Shown piece by piece: positions 60,942 through 64,000 of a DNA stretch of 64,000 nt; position 1 is the first letter of the stretch; each line of letters opens with the position of its first letter. The stretch covers positions 744,001 through 808,000 of the forward strand of contig NZ_RQFY01000004.1 in NCBI RefSeq assembly GCF_004769555.1, written 5' to 3'. This DNA is from Leptospira koniambonensis (GTDB taxonomy: Bacteria > Spirochaetota > Leptospiria > Leptospirales > Leptospiraceae). The notes beneath the pieces were generated by a model. It was not told the DNA's origin and ran no database searches. It saw nothing but the letters and a program-made list of their open reading frames with translations. Made by a program: the position numbers and the translations under genes.

Positions 60942-62366
60942 ATGAGATATAAATCTGTTCTATCACTCATACTTGGCGGGGTATTGGTTTTAATATCTCT
61001 ACCGGGGAGAGCTTCCGATTCTAATATGGATTTTTTCTGGGTCTGGGAAAAGGTGGCTGGGAATTCTCCTTCTTTACAAACTAAAAGTTTGGAGATAGAA
61101 GCCGCGAAATCCGCGAGCGCTAGAGCAGGTTTACATTGGTTTCCTAAATTATACGCGGACGTTCGTACATATCAAACAAATGATCCGACGTTAAATTTTA
61201 CAGGAAAACTGGGTCAAAGATCCGCAACTCAATCTGATTTTTCCACTGCGAGCAATCGATCTAATCTTTCCAATTTTTTGGATTCCAATAACCAGCTTTA
61301 TCAAAACGTAAATCCGAATTCGGCAAATATTTTTGCGAAAGATACCTTAAATCATCCGGGTAGTAATGTATATTCGCGCGGAACCTTGGGATTGGAGTTT
61401 TCCGTATATGAAGGTGGATCAGGAAAAGCGTTTAAGGAAATTAAAGATAAAGAACTTCAATCTTATGTTCTGGAATCAGAGTATTTTAGAAAAACTTTAT
61501 ATATTCAAACGGCCGTAGCATTTCGTTCTTCTCTGGTCTTTTTAGACGGAGTTAGGGAGAGAGAGAAAATGTTACGTCAACTGAACTCCTTCGTAAAATC
61601 ATATAGATTGGATGCCGTCGGAAATCCGATCGGACATTCCGGTTTTCTCGCATTAAGATCCGTTCAACTTAGGGTTTCTTCTGAAATAAAGGAGAAAGAA
61701 CTATATCAAAAAGAATCCATAGAATTGATCAGAATATTGTCCGGAGGCGTAATTGAAAATTTACAACCTACTGAAATGTCTTCTCGATTTTATGAAGAAG
61801 TTTTACCACTGCCGTCTTCTGAATCAGAAAGACAGACTGCGATTTCCAAAATTTTGGAATCTCATTCAAATATATCCAAACAAAGAGTAACAATGGAGAA
61901 TTCTAAATTTCTACCTAAGGTAGGAGTTTATGCAGAAGCATATGGATACAATGGTGATAGGAATTTTGCAAATTCTTATAATGCAGGAGTTTTTCTGCAA
62001 ATGAATCTTCTAAGTCCTACTGATATAGGTTCCAAAAAGGAAGCGATGATCCAAGCCGAAGCGGCAGAAACAAAAGCGAAGGAGGCAAGAATGAAAGAAA
62101 ACTCTGAGTTCAGGATCCTTTTAGAAAAGGAAAGAGTACTTTCTGAAAATAGAAAAGATTCCGAGCAATCCTATCGGATACAATATGAACAACTTCTTCT
62201 TTCTCAATCATTATTTAAAAGAGGAAATATTCCTGCTTTAAGTTTGGCAGAAAGTTTCTCAAGAACCTCTGATGCTTTATCCAGAAAAGAGTTTATGGAT
62301 TTGGAATATTTAAAAACGAGAGCTCAGCTCATCCTTTATTCCGAGGAAAACAATGAAGGAAAATAA
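60942..62366 (+). CDS. TolC-family outer-membrane efflux protein
   Basis: A 474-residue protein with a signal peptide (LSLILGGVLVLISLPGRAS) and two long coiled-coil regions typical of TolC: SPSLQTKSLEIEAAKSASARAG near the start and EAMIQAEAAETKAKEARMK late on. It forms the outer-membrane channel of a tripartite pump. Its last 14 bases overlap the RND gene. Confidence 0.9.
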   Translation: MRYKSVLSLILGGVLVLISLPGRASDSNMDFFWVWEKVAGNSPSLQTKSLEIEAAKSASARAGLHWFPKLYADVRTYQTNDPTLNFTGKLGQRSATQSDFSTASNRSNLSNFLDSNNQLYQNVNPNSANIFAKDTLNHPGSNVYSRGTLGLEFSVYEGGSGKAFKEIKDKELQSYVLESEYFRKTLYIQTAVAFRSSLVFLDGVREREKMLRQLNSFVKSYRLDAVGNPIGHSGFLALRSVQLRVSSEIKEKELYQKESIELIRILSGGVIENLQPTEMSSRFYEEVLPLPSSESERQTAISKILESHSNISKQRVTMENSKFLPKVGVYAEAYGYNGDRNFANSYNAGVFLQMNLLSPTDIGSKKEAMIQAEAAETKAKEARMKENSEFRILLEKERVLSENRKDSEQSYRIQYEQLLLSQSLFKRGNIPALSLAESFSRTSDALSRKEFMDLEYLKTRAQLILYSEENNEGK

Positions 62367-64000
62367 TAAACAAACACAATCCGAAGGTTTCGCAGGGATA
62401 CTAGCAGGAAAATTTATCAATTCTAAATTGACTCCTATCTTTGCTATAACGAGCATCCTTGCCGGAATTTTATCAGTATATCTAACTCCTAAGGAAGAAG
62501 AGCCGCAGATTTCAGTTCCTATGGTGGATATTTCATTTTCTTCTCCTCAATATTCAGCAAATGAGATGGAAAGAAAAATTACGGAACCAGTAGAAAGATC
62601 CGTATGGGGTTTGGAAGGAGTAGAGTATGTTTATTCTGCAACCAAAGATCATCAATCTTTGGTCACCGTCCGCTTTAAGGTCGGAGAACCTTTAGAGCCG
62701 TCTTTGGTTAAGATCCATCACAAAATTATAGAGGTCAGAAATCAACTTCCTCCAAATACATCTGATCCATCAGTAAATTCTTATACAATTGATGATGTTC
62801 CTTTTTTGGCTCTTACTTTCAGCTCTACTGATATAGATGATTATTCTCTTCGTAGTTTAATCTCTCCTTTGGCTAGAGAACTATCTTCTACTCCCGATCT
62901 TTCCAAGGTCGAGTTATTAGGAGGAAGAAAAAAATCAGTTCGAGTGATCGCAAATCCAGAAAGAATGAAAGAGTTTGGCATAGATTTTATCCAAATTGCA
63001 CAAAGTCTTCAGGCAAATTCTTCTGACTTTCCTGCGGGAAAGAACTGGGGAGCAAAAAACGTTTACGATATAGAGGTCGGGTCATCGATCCGAAATACGG
63101 ATGATCTTAAAAAAATCCCAATCAAACAAAGTTGGGGAAAAGTTATTAAACTAGGAGATATAGCTCAAGTATACGAAGGACCTCAAGAGAGAAGCAAACA
63201 ATCTTTTTTGTTTCAGAAGGAACACCTGGGTATTGGGGAAAATGCAGTTACGATCGTATTCTCAAAAAGAAAAGGAACGAATGTAGAAGAATTAGCGAAA
63301 ATTATCCGAGAACGAGCAGATGAATTTAGAAAAGACCTTCCGAGTGGAATAAAACTTAGCGTAATACGTGATTACGGTAGAACTGCAGGAATAAAATCAA
63401 AAGAACTAATTGAACATCTTCTTATAGCAACTATTTCAGTTTCCGTTTTGATCGCTTTATGGATGGGATTTCGAGCTTCCTTCGTAGTATTCGTAGCGAT
63501 CCCAGTCACCTTGGCTCTTACATTAGCAATTTATTATCTTCTGGATTACACTCTGAATCGTGTTACCTTATTCGCTTTGATTTTCTCAATAGGTATACTC
63601 GTAGACGATGCAATTGTTGTGGTCGAGAATATAGAAAGACATCTTAAGTTTCCTGGAACTAAAAGTAAGATCAGATCTATCATAGATGCAGTTTCGGAAG
63701 TGGGAAATCCGACTATATTGGCAACTTTCACAGTGATTGCTGCGATATTACCGATGGCCTTTGTACGTGGTTTAATGGGGCCTTATATGAAACCAATTCC
63801 TGTCGGAGCAAGCCTTGCTATGCTTCTTTCTCTTTTTGTAGCGTTTTCCGTTATTCCTTGGATAAGTTTAAAAATTTTGAAAGAACATAACGCGGCTCCA
63901 ACTAAACAGAAAATTTCTCGTTTAGATGGTATTTATCTAAAAATTGCCGGATGGCTTTTAGAATCTAAATCAAACTTGATAAAAATGATCCTTTTGATTA
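62353..64000 (+). CDS. RND efflux permease, cut by window end
   Basis: The frame opens with ATG at 62353 (GAGG upstream) and runs off the window, giving the first 549 residues of an AcrB/CusA-type pump of about 1000. Visible: first membrane helix (about 28-45), the porter domain (VERSVWGLEGVEYVYSATKD), then the helices from about 355 with SIGILVDDAIVVVENIERH, which holds the two Asp of the proton relay. The TolC-like gene is directly before it with no adaptor gene between. The substrate class (metal or hydrophobic compounds) is not clear; GAP-free reading shows no frameshift. Confidence 0.93.
   Translation, partial: MKENNKQTQSEGFAGILAGKFINSKLTPIFAITSILAGILSVYLTPKEEEPQISVPMVDISFSSPQYSANEMERKITEPVERSVWGLEGVEYVYSATKDHQSLVTVRFKVGEPLEPSLVKIHHKIIEVRNQLPPNTSDPSVNSYTIDDVPFLALTFSSTDIDDYSLRSLISPLARELSSTPDLSKVELLGGRKKSVRVIANPERMKEFGIDFIQIAQSLQANSSDFPAGKNWGAKNVYDIEVGSSIRNTDDLKKIPIKQSWGKVIKLGDIAQVYEGPQERSKQSFLFQKEHLGIGENAVTIVFSKRKGTNVEELAKIIRERADEFRKDLPSGIKLSVIRDYGRTAGIKSKELIEHLLIATISVSVLIALWMGFRASFVVFVAIPVTLALTLAIYYLLDYTLNRVTLFALIFSIGILVDDAIVVVENIERHLKFPGTKSKIRSIIDAVSEVGNPTILATFTVIAAILPMAFVRGLMGPYMKPIPVGASLAMLLSLFVAFSVIPWISLKILKEHNAAPTKQKISRLDGIYLKIAGWLLESKSNLIKMILLI

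Overview
The window is chromosomal DNA from a spirochete of the genus Leptospira. The clearest marker is LipL21 (16619-17173), a Leptospira-specific outer-membrane lipoprotein. Many other lipoproteins and cell-envelope proteins, a flagellar gene (fliG), low-to-moderate GC (judged by eye) and the dnaA-dnaN-recF-gyrB-gyrA order agree with this. As far as I recall LipL21 is absent from the saprophytic clade, so a pathogenic or intermediate (P1/P2) species is more likely. That last step is inference.

The window spans the chromosomal replication origin region. Left of about 30 kb most genes lie on the minus strand; right of 32.9 kb most lie on the plus strand, so transcription runs away from a centre at about 29-33 kb on both sides. 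The centre holds dnaA (TTG start), an AT-rich dnaN-dnaA gap with DnaA-box-like 9-mers, holB, ilvE and then mnmG. Leftward of the origin runs a close-packed replication cluster: dnaN, recF, a DUF721/DciA-type gene, gyrB, gyrA, dusB and a five-heme cytochrome. Rightward come mnmG, two perfect 16-bp parS palindromes, an M20 peptidase, then rsmG-parA-parB. holA, dnaX, ebfC and recR are also present, so much of the replisome loader and recombination machinery is here.

Region by region: 0-8 kb has an inositol-monophosphatase-like gene, a PuuD-like membrane protein with a separate cytochrome c, lipoproteins, a membrane-anchored class III nucleotide cyclase directly behind fliG, and an ArsC/Spx-family gene. 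8-16.5 kb has an aldo/keto reductase, a Sua5/YciO/YrdC-family gene, an SDR reductase and a lipoprotein in a tight minus-strand run, then maf, holA, an enhancer-binding-protein-like AAA+ regulator and a VWA-like exported protein. 16.5-19.6 kb is lipL21 plus two SH3-like lipoproteins. 40-43 kb has a bactofilin-DUF327-LytM cluster in which the LytM protein has lost key catalytic residues. 43-54 kb has tatD-serS, envelope proteins, recR-ebfC-dnaX, a TadA-like deaminase and a VWA-STAS fusion. 53.8-59.3 kb has a plastid-type ferredoxin-NADP reductase, lpxD, an MFS exporter and an acyl-CoA ligase.

The most interesting accessory module lies at the right edge (60.26-64 kb, cut by the window end). It encodes a CsoR-family repressor whose copper-ligand His is Tyr, a DUF2892 membrane protein, a TolC-type outer-membrane protein and an RND permease. 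Three operator-like inverted repeats of the form ATACC-N6-GGTAT sit in its two promoter regions. It reads as a self-regulated efflux operon that may respond to persulfide or thiol stress rather than copper. No tRNA, rRNA, CRISPR array or insertion sequence was recognised.
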